Under the pieces are notes generated by a model. That model did not search any database. It had not been told where the DNA came from and saw nothing but the letters and a program-made list of their open reading frames with translations. Of a DNA stretch of 10,127 bases, positions 1 to 6,626 are shown in pieces. The stretch comes from 66-474 sp036278635 (GTDB lineage Bacteria > Pseudomonadota > Gammaproteobacteria > Xanthomonadales > Rhodanobacteraceae), in NCBI GenBank assembly GCA_036278635.1, contig DASUKQ010000133.1:1-10127 (forward strand), given 5' to 3'. The translations under genes and the position numbers were made by a program. Position 1 is the stretch's first letter; the number at the start of each line of letters is the position of its first letter.

Positions 1-719
1 TGGAAAAGGCGTTCGGCGACTGGCAGGCACCGGCGACGCCCGTCCCGGCCAAGAACCTCGCCAAGGTCGACTATCCCGCCCAACCGAACGTGTACCTGGT
101 GAACCGTCCGGGCGCCCAGCAATCCGTGATCATCGCGGGCCTCGTCGCGCCATCGACCAAGGCATCCAACCACCTCGAAATCGGCACCATGAACGGGGCG
201 TTCGGCGGGACGTTCACCTCGCGCCTCAACATGAACCTGCGCGAGGACAAACACTGGGCGTACGGCGCCGGCAGTTTCAGTCCCAATGCAATCGGCCAGC
301 GGCCGTTCCTGATGTACGCGCCGGTGCAGACCGACAAGACCGCGCCCTCCGCGGAAGAGATGCTGAAGGAAGCGCGCACGGTGATCGGCGAGCGGCCGCT
401 CACCGACAAGGAGATCCAGAAGGTCAAGGACAACGACATCCGCAAGATGCCGGGCCAGTACGAAACCGCGCAATCGGTGTTGAACGCCCTCGAAGGGATC
501 GTCAAATACGACCGTGCCGACGACTACGTGCAGACGCTGAAGGATCGGATCGAGGCGCAGACCGATGCCGGCGTCAACGCCGCCGCGAAGGAAGTGATCC
601 ATCCGGATCACCTGACCTGGGTGATCGTGGGTGACTTTTCCAGGATCGAGGAACCGGTGCGCGCGCTGGATCTGGGCGAAGTGCACGTGATCGACGCCGA
701 TGGCAATCCGGTGAAGTGA
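1..719 (+). CDS. M16 family zinc metallopeptidase, C-terminal part (5' truncated by window edge)
   Basis: The reading frame is open from the left edge (first whole codon at base 3) to the TGA at 717-719, giving 238 visible residues. No start codon in the window needs to be chosen, because the gene begins upstream. The visible part is the C-terminal M16 (pitrilysin/insulinase-like) domain. It contains the stretch GGTFTSRLNMNLRED followed by WAYGAG, whose Arg (visible residue 80) and Tyr (87) match the R/Y pair that contacts substrate in the second M16 domain. The end, with HLTWVIVGDFSRIEEPVRAL, is typical of the long two-domain M16 proteins of xanthomonads. The zinc motif HxxEH would lie in the missing N-terminal half, so activity cannot be judged. 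Such proteins are usually exported and degrade peptides. Family call is firm; substrate is unknown. Confidence 0.9.
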   Translation, partial: EKAFGDWQAPATPVPAKNLAKVDYPAQPNVYLVNRPGAQQSVIIAGLVAPSTKASNHLEIGTMNGAFGGTFTSRLNMNLREDKHWAYGAGSFSPNAIGQRPFLMYAPVQTDKTAPSAEEMLKEARTVIGERPLTDKEIQKVKDNDIRKMPGQYETAQSVLNALEGIVKYDRADDYVQTLKDRIEAQTDAGVNAAAKEVIHPDHLTWVIVGDFSRIEEPVRALDLGEVHVIDADGNPVK

Positions 720-724
720 AATCC

Positions 725-766
725 GGGGCCCGGGACCCGGGACCCGGGGCTCGGGGCTCGGGACGC
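725..766 (+). repeat. G-rich 7-bp tandem array (six units)
   Basis: Six consecutive heptads read GGGGCCC, GGGACCC, GGGACCC, GGGGCTC, GGGGCTC, GGGACGC, starting 6 bp after the M16 stop codon. The unit is GGGRNNC with a strict 7-bp period. The G-runs fit the quadruplex pattern on the plus strand, and the CCCGGG steps can also fold back on themselves. The same period and GGG core recur at 9140-9188, so this looks like a lineage-specific intergenic repeat rather than chance. Confidence 0.75.
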
Positions 767-775
767 GAGAAGGCA

Positions 776-851
776 GGTAGGGCGGAACCCGCGAAGCGGT
801 TTCCGCCGACCCTGCACGTGGCGGAAGCGGCTGCGCCGATTCCGCCCTACC
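776..851. repeat. Inverted REP doublet (REPIN), GTAG/SMAG-like
   Basis: Two hairpins face each other. Hairpin 1 (781-807) pairs GGCGGAA with TTCCGCC, has one C/T mismatch, then pairs CCGC with GCGG around a GAA loop. Hairpin 2 (820-846) has the same 7-bp outer stem, one G/A mismatch, then CGGC with GCCG around a TGC loop. The 12-base sequence GGTAGGGCGGAA at 776-787 is perfectly inverted at 840-851, so each hairpin carries the tetranucleotide GTAG at its outer foot (777-780, and CTAC at 847-850). GTAG-headed palindromes in inverted pairs are the form of the SMAG REP family of Stenotrophomonas maltophilia, moved by REP-associated tyrosine transposases (RAYTs). No RAYT gene is in the window. 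The doublet ends 15 bp before the ubiE start. Confidence 0.85.
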
Positions 852-854
852 GGC

Positions 855-866
855 TACCATGGACGG
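855..866 (+). promoter_or_regulatory. Putative -10 element giving a leaderless ubiE transcript
   Basis: TACCAT at 855-860 matches four of six positions of TATAAT and lies exactly 6 nt before the ATG at 867, so transcription would begin at or near the A of the start codon. There is no Shine-Dalgarno sequence at normal spacing; the only purine run, GGACGG, touches the ATG. The same arrangement occurs at the YdcH gene. A -35 box is not evident, and its position would fall inside the REP doublet. Inference from spacing only. Confidence 0.45.
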
Positions 867-1628
867 ATGAGCGAATACGGATCCCCCGTCACCACCACGC
901 ACTTCGGCTATCGCGAAGTCCCCGTCGCTGACAAGCGGAAACTCGTCGGCGAGGTGTTCTCGTCGGTCGCCGGCAAATACGATGTCATGAACGACCTGAT
1001 GTCGTTCGGCATCCACCGCCTTTGGAAGCGGCATTTCATCGCGACCTCCGGGATCCGCAAGGGCGATCGTGTGCTGGATCTTGCCGGCGGCACCGGCGAC
1101 CTCGCGGCGTTGCTGCTGCCGGTCGTCGGCCGGGACGGTGAAATCGTCATTGGCGACATCAATTCCGCGATGCTGCACGCGGGGCGCGATCGCCTGCTGG
1201 ATCGCGGCTTGCTGGAGGGCCTGCGCTGGGCGCAGCTCGACGCCGAGACATTGCCGTTCCCCGACGCAGCATTCGACGCGGTGACCATCGCCTTCGGCCT
1301 GCGCAACGTCACCGACAAGGACAAGGCGCTCGCGGAGATGCATCGCGTGCTGAAGCCGGGCGGCCGCGTATTGATCCTGGAGTTTTCACGCGTCAACCAG
1401 GACTGGCTGAAGCCGCTGTACGATTTCCATTCGTTCCAGGTGCTGCCACGCATCGGCAAGCTGGTTGCGCACGACGAGGCCAGCTACCGCTACCTCGCCG
1501 AGTCCATCCGCAAGCACCCCGACCAGGCGACATTGAAGGCGATGATGGAGGCGGCTGGTTTCAGCAATGTGCAAGTTCGCAATCTTTCGGCAGGCATCGT
1601 GGCGATCCATCGCGGCTATCGCGTTTAG
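867..1628 (+). CDS. ubiE: Ubiquinone/menaquinone biosynthesis C-methyltransferase UbiE
   Basis: The product has 253 residues, the normal length for UbiE. This SAM-dependent enzyme methylates the C-2 position of the benzoquinol ring in ubiquinone synthesis, and the demethylmenaquinol ring where menaquinone is made. A ubiquinone role is expected in this lineage. The N-terminal family signature YDVMNDLMSFGIHRLWKR is at residues 39-55. The SAM-binding motif I DLAGGTGD is at 71-78, the acidic residue after strand 2 is D97 in GDIN, FGLRNVTD is at 143-150, and HRVLKPGG is at 159-166. The start MSEYGSP followed by TTHFGYR agrees with xanthomonad homologues. The gene stands alone: a repeat-filled gap precedes it and 159 bp separate it from pip. 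It lacks a Shine-Dalgarno sequence and is probably read from a leaderless mRNA. Confidence 0.97.
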   Translation: MSEYGSPVTTTHFGYREVPVADKRKLVGEVFSSVAGKYDVMNDLMSFGIHRLWKRHFIATSGIRKGDRVLDLAGGTGDLAALLLPVVGRDGEIVIGDINSAMLHAGRDRLLDRGLLEGLRWAQLDAETLPFPDAAFDAVTIAFGLRNVTDKDKALAEMHRVLKPGGRVLILEFSRVNQDWLKPLYDFHSFQVLPRIGKLVAHDEASYRYLAESIRKHPDQATLKAMMEAAGFSNVQVRNLSAGIVAIHRGYRV

Positions 1629-1787
1629 TGCGATCGACCATGATCGCCGCATGATCTACTTGACTGCCGCAACGCCCCGCGGTCGTCAAGACCAGAACGG
1701 CCATAAAAGCCGCCATCCATGGCAAAGAGGTCCGTGGCCTGACTTTTCGCAACAGCCGCTTCGTATACGACATCCGGCCAAACGCAC

Positions 1788-2738
1788 ATGCGTGAGCTTT
1801 ATCCCGAAATCAAGCCTTACCGCACCGAACGCTTCCCGGTCAGTGATCGGCATACGCTGCACGTCGAGGAATGCGGCATTCCCGGGGGTCTGCCGGTGGT
1901 GTTCCTGCACGGTGGGCCGGGGGCCGGGCTGGAGGGCTATCACCGTCGGTTCTTCGATCCGGCGCGTTACCGGATCGTGCTGTTCGACCAGCGTGGCGCC
2001 GGCAAGTCGACGCCGTTCGCCGACCTCGAGGACAACACGACCCAGGCGCTCATCGCCGACATCGAGAAGCTTCGCGTGCATCTCGGAATCGAACGCTGGC
2101 TGGTGTTTGGCGGCTCGTGGGGTTCGACCCTTGCGCTGGCGTACGCCGAGGCCCATCCGGAACGCGTGACCGCGCTGGTGCTGCGCGGCATTTTCCTGGG
2201 ACGTCCCGAGGAGGACCGCTGGTTGTTCGAGGAAGGCGGCGCCTCGCGGATATGGCCGGAAGCCTGGCAGCGTTTCGCGTCGGCGATCCCGCCCGGCGAA
2301 CGCGGGGACATGCTGGAGGCGTACTGGAAGCGCCTGACTTCGGATGACGAAGCGGTGCGCGTTGCGGCCGCGCGTGCGTGGGCCGCGTGGGAAGGCAACG
2401 CGCTCACCCTGGAGGAATCTCCCGAAACCGTGGCCGAATTCTCCGAACCGGGGGTCGCGGTGAGTTTGGCGCGCATCGAGGCGCATTTCTTCCGCAACGC
2501 CGCGTTCCTGGAACCGAACCAGTTGCTCCGCGACATCGACCGGATCCGTCACGTTCCCGCGGTCATCGTGCACGGCCGTTACGACATCGTCTGCCCGGTC
2601 AAGACCGCCTTCGACCTGCATGCCGCGTGGCCGGAAGCGGAGTTCCACGTGGTGGTGGCCGGTCACGCGGCGTCCGAGCCCGCAATCGTGGACAAGCTCA
2701 TCGAGGCGACCGACCGCTTCGCGGACCGCCTGTCTTGA
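1788..2738 (+). CDS. pip: Proline iminopeptidase (alpha/beta hydrolase, family S33)
   Basis: The product has 316 residues and no signal peptide, so it is cytoplasmic. It would release N-terminal proline from peptides. The alpha/beta-hydrolase landmarks are in order: oxyanion motif HGGPGAG at 41-47, DQRGAGKS at 67-74, nucleophile elbow GGSWGS with Ser110, Asp266 in GRYD, and His293 in AGH. These match the triad of the Xanthomonas campestris enzyme (Ser110, Asp266, His294) to within one residue. A helical cap domain spans about residues 135-245. The ATG at 1788 is chosen because MRELYPEIKPY is the usual family N-terminus. It has no Shine-Dalgarno; a weak CTGACT...TATACG pair at 1739-1769 could drive a transcript with a leader of about 12 nt. 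It converges on the GST gene downstream. Confidence 0.96.
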   Translation: MRELYPEIKPYRTERFPVSDRHTLHVEECGIPGGLPVVFLHGGPGAGLEGYHRRFFDPARYRIVLFDQRGAGKSTPFADLEDNTTQALIADIEKLRVHLGIERWLVFGGSWGSTLALAYAEAHPERVTALVLRGIFLGRPEEDRWLFEEGGASRIWPEAWQRFASAIPPGERGDMLEAYWKRLTSDDEAVRVAAARAWAAWEGNALTLEESPETVAEFSEPGVAVSLARIEAHFFRNAAFLEPNQLLRDIDRIRHVPAVIVHGRYDIVCPVKTAFDLHAAWPEAEFHVVVAGHAASEPAIVDKLIEATDRFADRLS

Positions 2739-2762
2739 AATCGAAAGCAAGAGCAGGCTGTC

Positions 2763-2846
2763 CGCGAATCAACGCGAATCAATGCAAATAGGGCAAACAA
2801 GGCAACGCCAGCGGACCAAATGACCGCTCATTTGCGTTCATTTGCG
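2763..2846. repeat. Inverted repeat of 10-bp units between convergent genes; possible bidirectional terminator
   Basis: The left part has two identical 10-mers, CGCGAATCAA at 2763-2772 and 2773-2782, then the diverged unit TGCAAATAGG. The right part, 2830-2846, read on the minus strand is CGCAAATGAACGCAAAT. The left arm 2773-2789 and the right arm 2830-2846 match at 14 of 17 positions, about 40 nt apart. The element fills the 134-bp gap between pip and the minus-strand GST, where a shared terminator would be expected. No clear T-tract follows, so termination is a guess. The AT-rich units contrast with the GC-rich surroundings. Confidence 0.55.
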
Positions 2847-2872
2847 GGCTGATTTTCCGTTGTGCACAGAGG

Positions 2873-3559
2873 TTATGCGACGGCACGCAGGTCCTGGGTG
2901 AGCGTCCCCCACTGCGCGACTTCGGCCTCGTGCGCCGCGTCGCGCCAGGTTTCGGCCAGTGCGGACGCGTACCAGCCTTGCATGGACGGCAACGCCAGCA
3001 GACGTCGAGCGTAATCGTCGCCGCGGTCGCCGAGCGGCGGCGAGTAGGTCTGGATGCGGAACGCGACCGGCGCATAGAACGCATCCGCCGCGGTGAATTC
3101 GGCGCCGGCGAGGAACGGGCCACCGAAACGCGCGAGCCCTTCGTTCCACAGTTCGTCGACGCGCGCGAGGTCGCGCGACAGCGCCTCGCCGATCCGGTGC
3201 AGCTTCACGCGGATGCCGCAGTTCATCGTGCACTGCTCGCGCAACGCGGGAAACCCGGAGTGCATTTCCGCCGCCGCCGAGCGCGCGAAGGCACGTGCCG
3301 CGGCATCGGCCGGCCACACGCCGGGGTGGCTTTCAGCGACGTACTCGGCAATCGCCAACGAGTCCCAGACCACCGTGTCGCCGTCGACCAGGCACGGCAC
3401 CTTGCCGCTGGGCGAGAACGTGCGGAATTTTTCCCAGCTCGAGCCCGTCTCGAACTGGACCAGCTTTTCCTCGAAAGGGATGCCGCGTTCACGCAGCAGC
3501 ACCCACGGACGCAACGACCACGAGGAATAGTTCTTGTTGGCGATGTACAGGCTGAACAT
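2873..3559 (-). CDS. Glutathione S-transferase family protein
   Basis: The product has 228 residues, normal for a cytosolic GST. It would conjugate or reduce substrates using glutathione; the substrate cannot be told from sequence. The N-terminal thioredoxin-like domain (about 1-80) starts FSLYIANKNYSSWSLRPWVLL, where the NYSSWS serines (12-13) are candidates for activating the glutathione thiol. The cis-proline motif KVPCL is at 53-57 and the glutathione-contacting DS pair of WDSLAIAEY is at 66-67. The all-helical domain follows, with FTAAD at 155-159 as the N-capping box. The start is supported by a weak GGGAA Shine-Dalgarno at 3565-3569 and a TAGAAT box farther upstream. It is transcribed singly, divergent from the M1 peptidase gene and convergent with pip. 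Confidence 0.92.
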   Translation of the reverse strand: MFSLYIANKNYSSWSLRPWVLLRERGIPFEEKLVQFETGSSWEKFRTFSPSGKVPCLVDGDTVVWDSLAIAEYVAESHPGVWPADAAARAFARSAAAEMHSGFPALREQCTMNCGIRVKLHRIGEALSRDLARVDELWNEGLARFGGPFLAGAEFTAADAFYAPVAFRIQTYSPPLGDRGDDYARRLLALPSMQGWYASALAETWRDAAHEAEVAQWGTLTQDLRAVA

Positions 3560-3586
3560 GGGGATTCCCGCGCGGCGGAGTTGCCG

Positions 3587-3592
3587 ATTCTA
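3587..3592 (-). promoter_or_regulatory. Putative -10 box of the GST gene
   Basis: On the minus strand this reads TAGAAT, five of six matches to TATAAT, 27 bp before the start codon. It would give a leader of about 20 nt containing the GGGAA ribosome site. No convincing -35 was found at 16-18 bp spacing, so an activator or an extended element may be involved. Confidence 0.4.
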
Positions 3593-3653
3593 CGCCGCGG
3601 ACGGGTGACGTTGGCCACGTCGCTCCGCACGCGCAAGGGCCGCGGGCGGCTGG

Positions 3654-3688
3654 CATACTCGACGTTCCATCGAACGACAGGAGCGTCC
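3654..3688 (+). promoter_or_regulatory. Putative -10 box and Shine-Dalgarno of the M1 aminopeptidase operon
   Basis: CATACT at 3654-3659 matches four of six -10 positions, and AGGAG at 3679-3683 lies 5 nt before the ATG at 3689. The strong ribosome site fixes the start and contrasts with the leaderless-looking starts of ubiE and the YdcH gene. No clear -35 is visible. The box faces the GST promoter across the 129-bp divergent gap. Confidence 0.5.
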
Positions 3689-5578
3689 ATGCGCCTACTT
3701 TCCACGCTCGCCCTTGGCGCCTTCGTGTTGCCGGTCGCCGCGCAGGCCACCGATCCGCATTCGTATGCGCAGCCACGGGACGTCGTCGTCAAGCACATCG
3801 GCCTGGCCCTCACCGTCGACTTCGCGCATGAGCGGCTCGACGGCGTTGCGACCTTGACGCTGGACTGGAAGAATCCCGACGCGCGCGACCTGGTGCTGGA
3901 CACCAGCGCGCTCACGATCGCCTCGGTGGAAGCGCTGGATGCGCAGGGTCACGCACACACGCTGCCGTTCAAGCTGGCCGAGCCGGTCAAGGCGATGGGC
4001 TCGAAGCTCACGATCGAGGCGCCCGCGCACCCGCGGGAAGTGCGGATCGCCTATCAGACCTCGCCCGAGGCGTCCGGCCTGCAGTGGCTGGCGCCGGCGC
4101 AGACCGCGGACAAGCGGGCGCCGTTCCTGTTCTCGCAATCCGAGGCGACCCACGCGCGCTCGTGGATCCCGTTGCAGGATTCCCCCGCGATCCGTTTCAC
4201 CTGGCACGCCCACGTCAGCGCCCCGAAGGACCTGCGGGTGGCGATGAGTGCGCCCAACGACCCGAAGCACCCGCTGGACGGCTCGTTCGACTTCACCCAG
4301 ACCCATCCGGTGCCGTCCTACCTGATGGCGATCGCGGCGGGCGACCTGGCCGTGCGTGAAACCGGCCCGCGTTCGGCGGTATACGCCGAGCCGTCGGTGG
4401 TCGACAACGCCGCGCACGAGTTCGAGGACACCGAGAAGATGATCGAGACGGCCGAGACGTTGTACGGCCCGTACCGCTGGGGCCGCTACGACATCCTCGT
4501 GCTCCCGCCATCGTTCCCGTACGGAGGCATGGAGAATCCGAACATGACCTTCGCGACGCCGACGGTGCTGGTGGGCGACAAGTCGCTGGTGTCGCTGGTC
4601 GCGCACGAGCTCGCGCACTCGTGGTCCGGCAATCTGGTGACCGCTGCTTCGTGGCGCGACATCTGGCTCAACGAGGGCATCACGACCTACGTGCAGGGCC
4701 GCATCACCGAGGCGCTTTACGGCAAGCGCCAGGCCAACGAGGAGATCCTGATCGCGATCCGCAATCTCGAGAAGACCATCGGCAAGATGCCGGAAAACGC
4801 GCAGCGGCTTGCACCCGAACCGCGCACGATCGACGCCGACGACGAGCTTTCCGACGTTGCCTACGACAAGGGCTCGTGGTTCATGCGCACCCTGGAGGCG
4901 AAATTCGGCCGGAAGGATTTCGACGAATACCTCAAAGGCTATTTCAACCACTTCGCCTGGCACAGCATCACCACCGAGCAGATGCTGGCGTACATGAAGC
5001 CCAACCTGATCGAGAAATATCCCGGCAGGATGAGCTGGGACGCGGTGAAGGACTGGGTGTATGGCGCGGGGATCCCCGAGGACGCGCCGATTCCGGACTC
5101 GCCGCGCTTCGACGCGATCGACCGGGAGCGCAAGCAATTCCTCGACGGCCAGCTTGCGGCCGACAAGCTGGACGCGAAGACATGGAACACCCAGGAGTGG
5201 ATGTATTTCCTCGACCGCCTGCCCGACGCGCCACCCCTTGCAAAGATGCAGGACCTCGACGCCGCCTGGCACCTTACCGGCACCCCGAACGCCGAGATCG
5301 GGATGCGCTGGTACGTGCACGCGATCGCCGCCGGCGACAAGGCAGTGTGGCCCGCGGCGGCCGAGCATGCAACCCGGATCGGCCGCCTGTACCTGACCAT
5401 GCCGGTTTACAAGGCGTTCGTGCAGACCCCGGATGGATTCGCCTATGCCGAGCAGGTCTACGCCAAAGCCAAGGACGGCTATCACCCGTTGACCCGCATG
5501 GCGGTCGAAAGGCTGTTCGCCAAAACCCGCGCGGAGCAGGACAAGCCCGGGCCGCAAGCCGACGGCGGAAAGGACTGA
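3689..5578 (+). CDS. Exported M1 family aminopeptidase, leukotriene A4 hydrolase type
   Basis: The product has 629 residues and removes N-terminal amino acids from peptides with a single zinc. Residues 1-20 form a signal peptide (MRLLS, a hydrophobic core, then AQA before T21), so the mature enzyme acts in the periplasm or outside. An N-terminal beta domain runs to about 210. HPVPSYLMAIAAGDL and GPYRWGRYDILVLPPSFPYGG closely resemble leukotriene A4 hydrolase. The exopeptidase motif GGMEN is at 279-283 and the zinc site HELAH (306-310) pairs with Glu329 eighteen residues later in WLNEG. Tyr392 in AYDKG fits the transition-state tyrosine. A helical C-terminal domain starts near 480. The ATG at 3689 is chosen for its AGGAG site and signal peptide, although the frame stays open back to 2930 across the GST gene. 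The next gene starts 6 nt downstream. Confidence 0.95.
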   Translation: MRLLSTLALGAFVLPVAAQATDPHSYAQPRDVVVKHIGLALTVDFAHERLDGVATLTLDWKNPDARDLVLDTSALTIASVEALDAQGHAHTLPFKLAEPVKAMGSKLTIEAPAHPREVRIAYQTSPEASGLQWLAPAQTADKRAPFLFSQSEATHARSWIPLQDSPAIRFTWHAHVSAPKDLRVAMSAPNDPKHPLDGSFDFTQTHPVPSYLMAIAAGDLAVRETGPRSAVYAEPSVVDNAAHEFEDTEKMIETAETLYGPYRWGRYDILVLPPSFPYGGMENPNMTFATPTVLVGDKSLVSLVAHELAHSWSGNLVTAASWRDIWLNEGITTYVQGRITEALYGKRQANEEILIAIRNLEKTIGKMPENAQRLAPEPRTIDADDELSDVAYDKGSWFMRTLEAKFGRKDFDEYLKGYFNHFAWHSITTEQMLAYMKPNLIEKYPGRMSWDAVKDWVYGAGIPEDAPIPDSPRFDAIDRERKQFLDGQLAADKLDAKTWNTQEWMYFLDRLPDAPPLAKMQDLDAAWHLTGTPNAEIGMRWYVHAIAAGDKAVWPAAAEHATRIGRLYLTMPVYKAFVQTPDGFAYAEQVYAKAKDGYHPLTRMAVERLFAKTRAEQDKPGPQADGGKD

Positions 5579-5584
5579 CCGTCG

Positions 5585-6583
5585 ATGTCCGATCATTCGG
5601 GACGTAGCGCGATCGTTGCGCGGGTCGCGCGTCGCCTGAAGATCCTCGGCGGCGTGATCATCGCGCTGGCAGTGATTGGATTGGCGGTGTACTTCATCGT
5701 GCCGCGGTGGATCGTGGACGGGGCGATCGCCTGGCAGACCTGGCGCGACGGCCTGCACGAACACAGCATCGAGGTGGGCGACACGCGTTGGGTGTACGTC
5801 GCAGGCGGCAAGCAGGACGGGCCGCCGCTGGTGCTGGTGCACGGCTACGGCGGCAGTTACGCCGACTGGCTGCTGGCGGCGCGCTACCTCACGCCCAACT
5901 TCCATGTGATCATCCCCGATCTTCCGGGATGGGGCGATTCAACACGGAATCCGGGTGCCGACTACGGTTACGACGCGCAGGTCGATCGTTTGCACGCCTT
6001 CGTGGACGCGATGCACGCCGGCACGATCGCGTTGGCCGGACATTCGATGGGAGGGGCGATTGCCGGCCTGTACGCCGCGAAATATCCGAAGGACGTCGCC
6101 GTGCTGATCCTGATCGACAGCGCTGGCGTGCCGTTCAAGGACAACGACTTCGTACGCGAACTGAAGGCGGGCAAGAGTCCGTACGCCATCGACGATCGCG
6201 CCGGGTTCGAGCACCTGGAGAGCCTGCTGTTCGCCAACCCGCCATCACTGCCGCCGCGAATCGAGGATGTCTTCGTCGATCGCTCCAGACGAAACCGTGC
6301 CTTCGACGACAAGATGATGCGCGAAATCACGGCGCCCGATGCCCGCCATGCCCTGCAACCCAGGCTGCCCGACATCACCGCGCCGACCCTCGCCATCTGG
6401 TGCAGGCAGGACCGGATGATCGATGTTTCCGCGCTGGACGCGATCCGCAAGGGCCTCACCCACGCGCCCAGCATCGGCGTCACGGAGTTGAACGGTTGCG
6501 GGCACATGTCGATCATGGAAAAACCGCAGGAAGTCGCCGACTCGATCACCCGCTTCGTCCTGCTGCCGGCCGGTATCCACTGA
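5585..6583 (+). CDS. Membrane-anchored alpha/beta hydrolase (lipase/esterase-like)
   Basis: The product has 332 residues. A basic N-terminus (ARVARRLK) precedes one hydrophobic segment at about 20-39, which should anchor the protein in the inner membrane with the catalytic domain outside the cytoplasm. Hydrolase landmarks follow: the HGYGG oxyanion loop at 86-90, DLPGWGDS at 112-119, nucleophile elbow GHSMGG with Ser154, likely Asp276 in CRQD, and His307 in GCGH. A cap region covers about 185-250. The substrate is not predictable; esters or lipids are likely for this general family. An AAGGA site at 5570-5574, inside the end of the M1 gene, lies 10 nt before the ATG, so the two genes are translationally close and surely co-transcribed. 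Confidence 0.9.
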   Translation: MSDHSGRSAIVARVARRLKILGGVIIALAVIGLAVYFIVPRWIVDGAIAWQTWRDGLHEHSIEVGDTRWVYVAGGKQDGPPLVLVHGYGGSYADWLLAARYLTPNFHVIIPDLPGWGDSTRNPGADYGYDAQVDRLHAFVDAMHAGTIALAGHSMGGAIAGLYAAKYPKDVAVLILIDSAGVPFKDNDFVRELKAGKSPYAIDDRAGFEHLESLLFANPPSLPPRIEDVFVDRSRRNRAFDDKMMREITAPDARHALQPRLPDITAPTLAIWCRQDRMIDVSALDAIRKGLTHAPSIGVTELNGCGHMSIMEKPQEVADSITRFVLLPAGIH

Positions 6584-6626
6584 ACACCACGGCGCTTGCG
6601 CCAACCCGCATCCGACAAGGACCTGC

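Noticed and set aside
1720..1743. Seven-codon open frame MAKRSVA before pip
   Set aside because: Too short and without a ribosome site or any sign of conservation.
1686..2750. A 354-codon open frame on the minus strand opposite pip
   Set aside because: It mirrors pip codons, has no family motif, and pip has a full catalytic triad.
2930..3688. A 253-codon in-frame extension upstream of the M1 aminopeptidase start
   Set aside because: It runs antisense through the well-supported GST gene, and the ATG at 3689 has a strong ribosome site and begins a signal peptide.
3695..5905. A 736-codon open frame on the minus strand
   Set aside because: It is the antisense shadow of the M1 gene in GC-rich DNA, is rich in Arg, His, Gly and Val, and has no recognisable domain.
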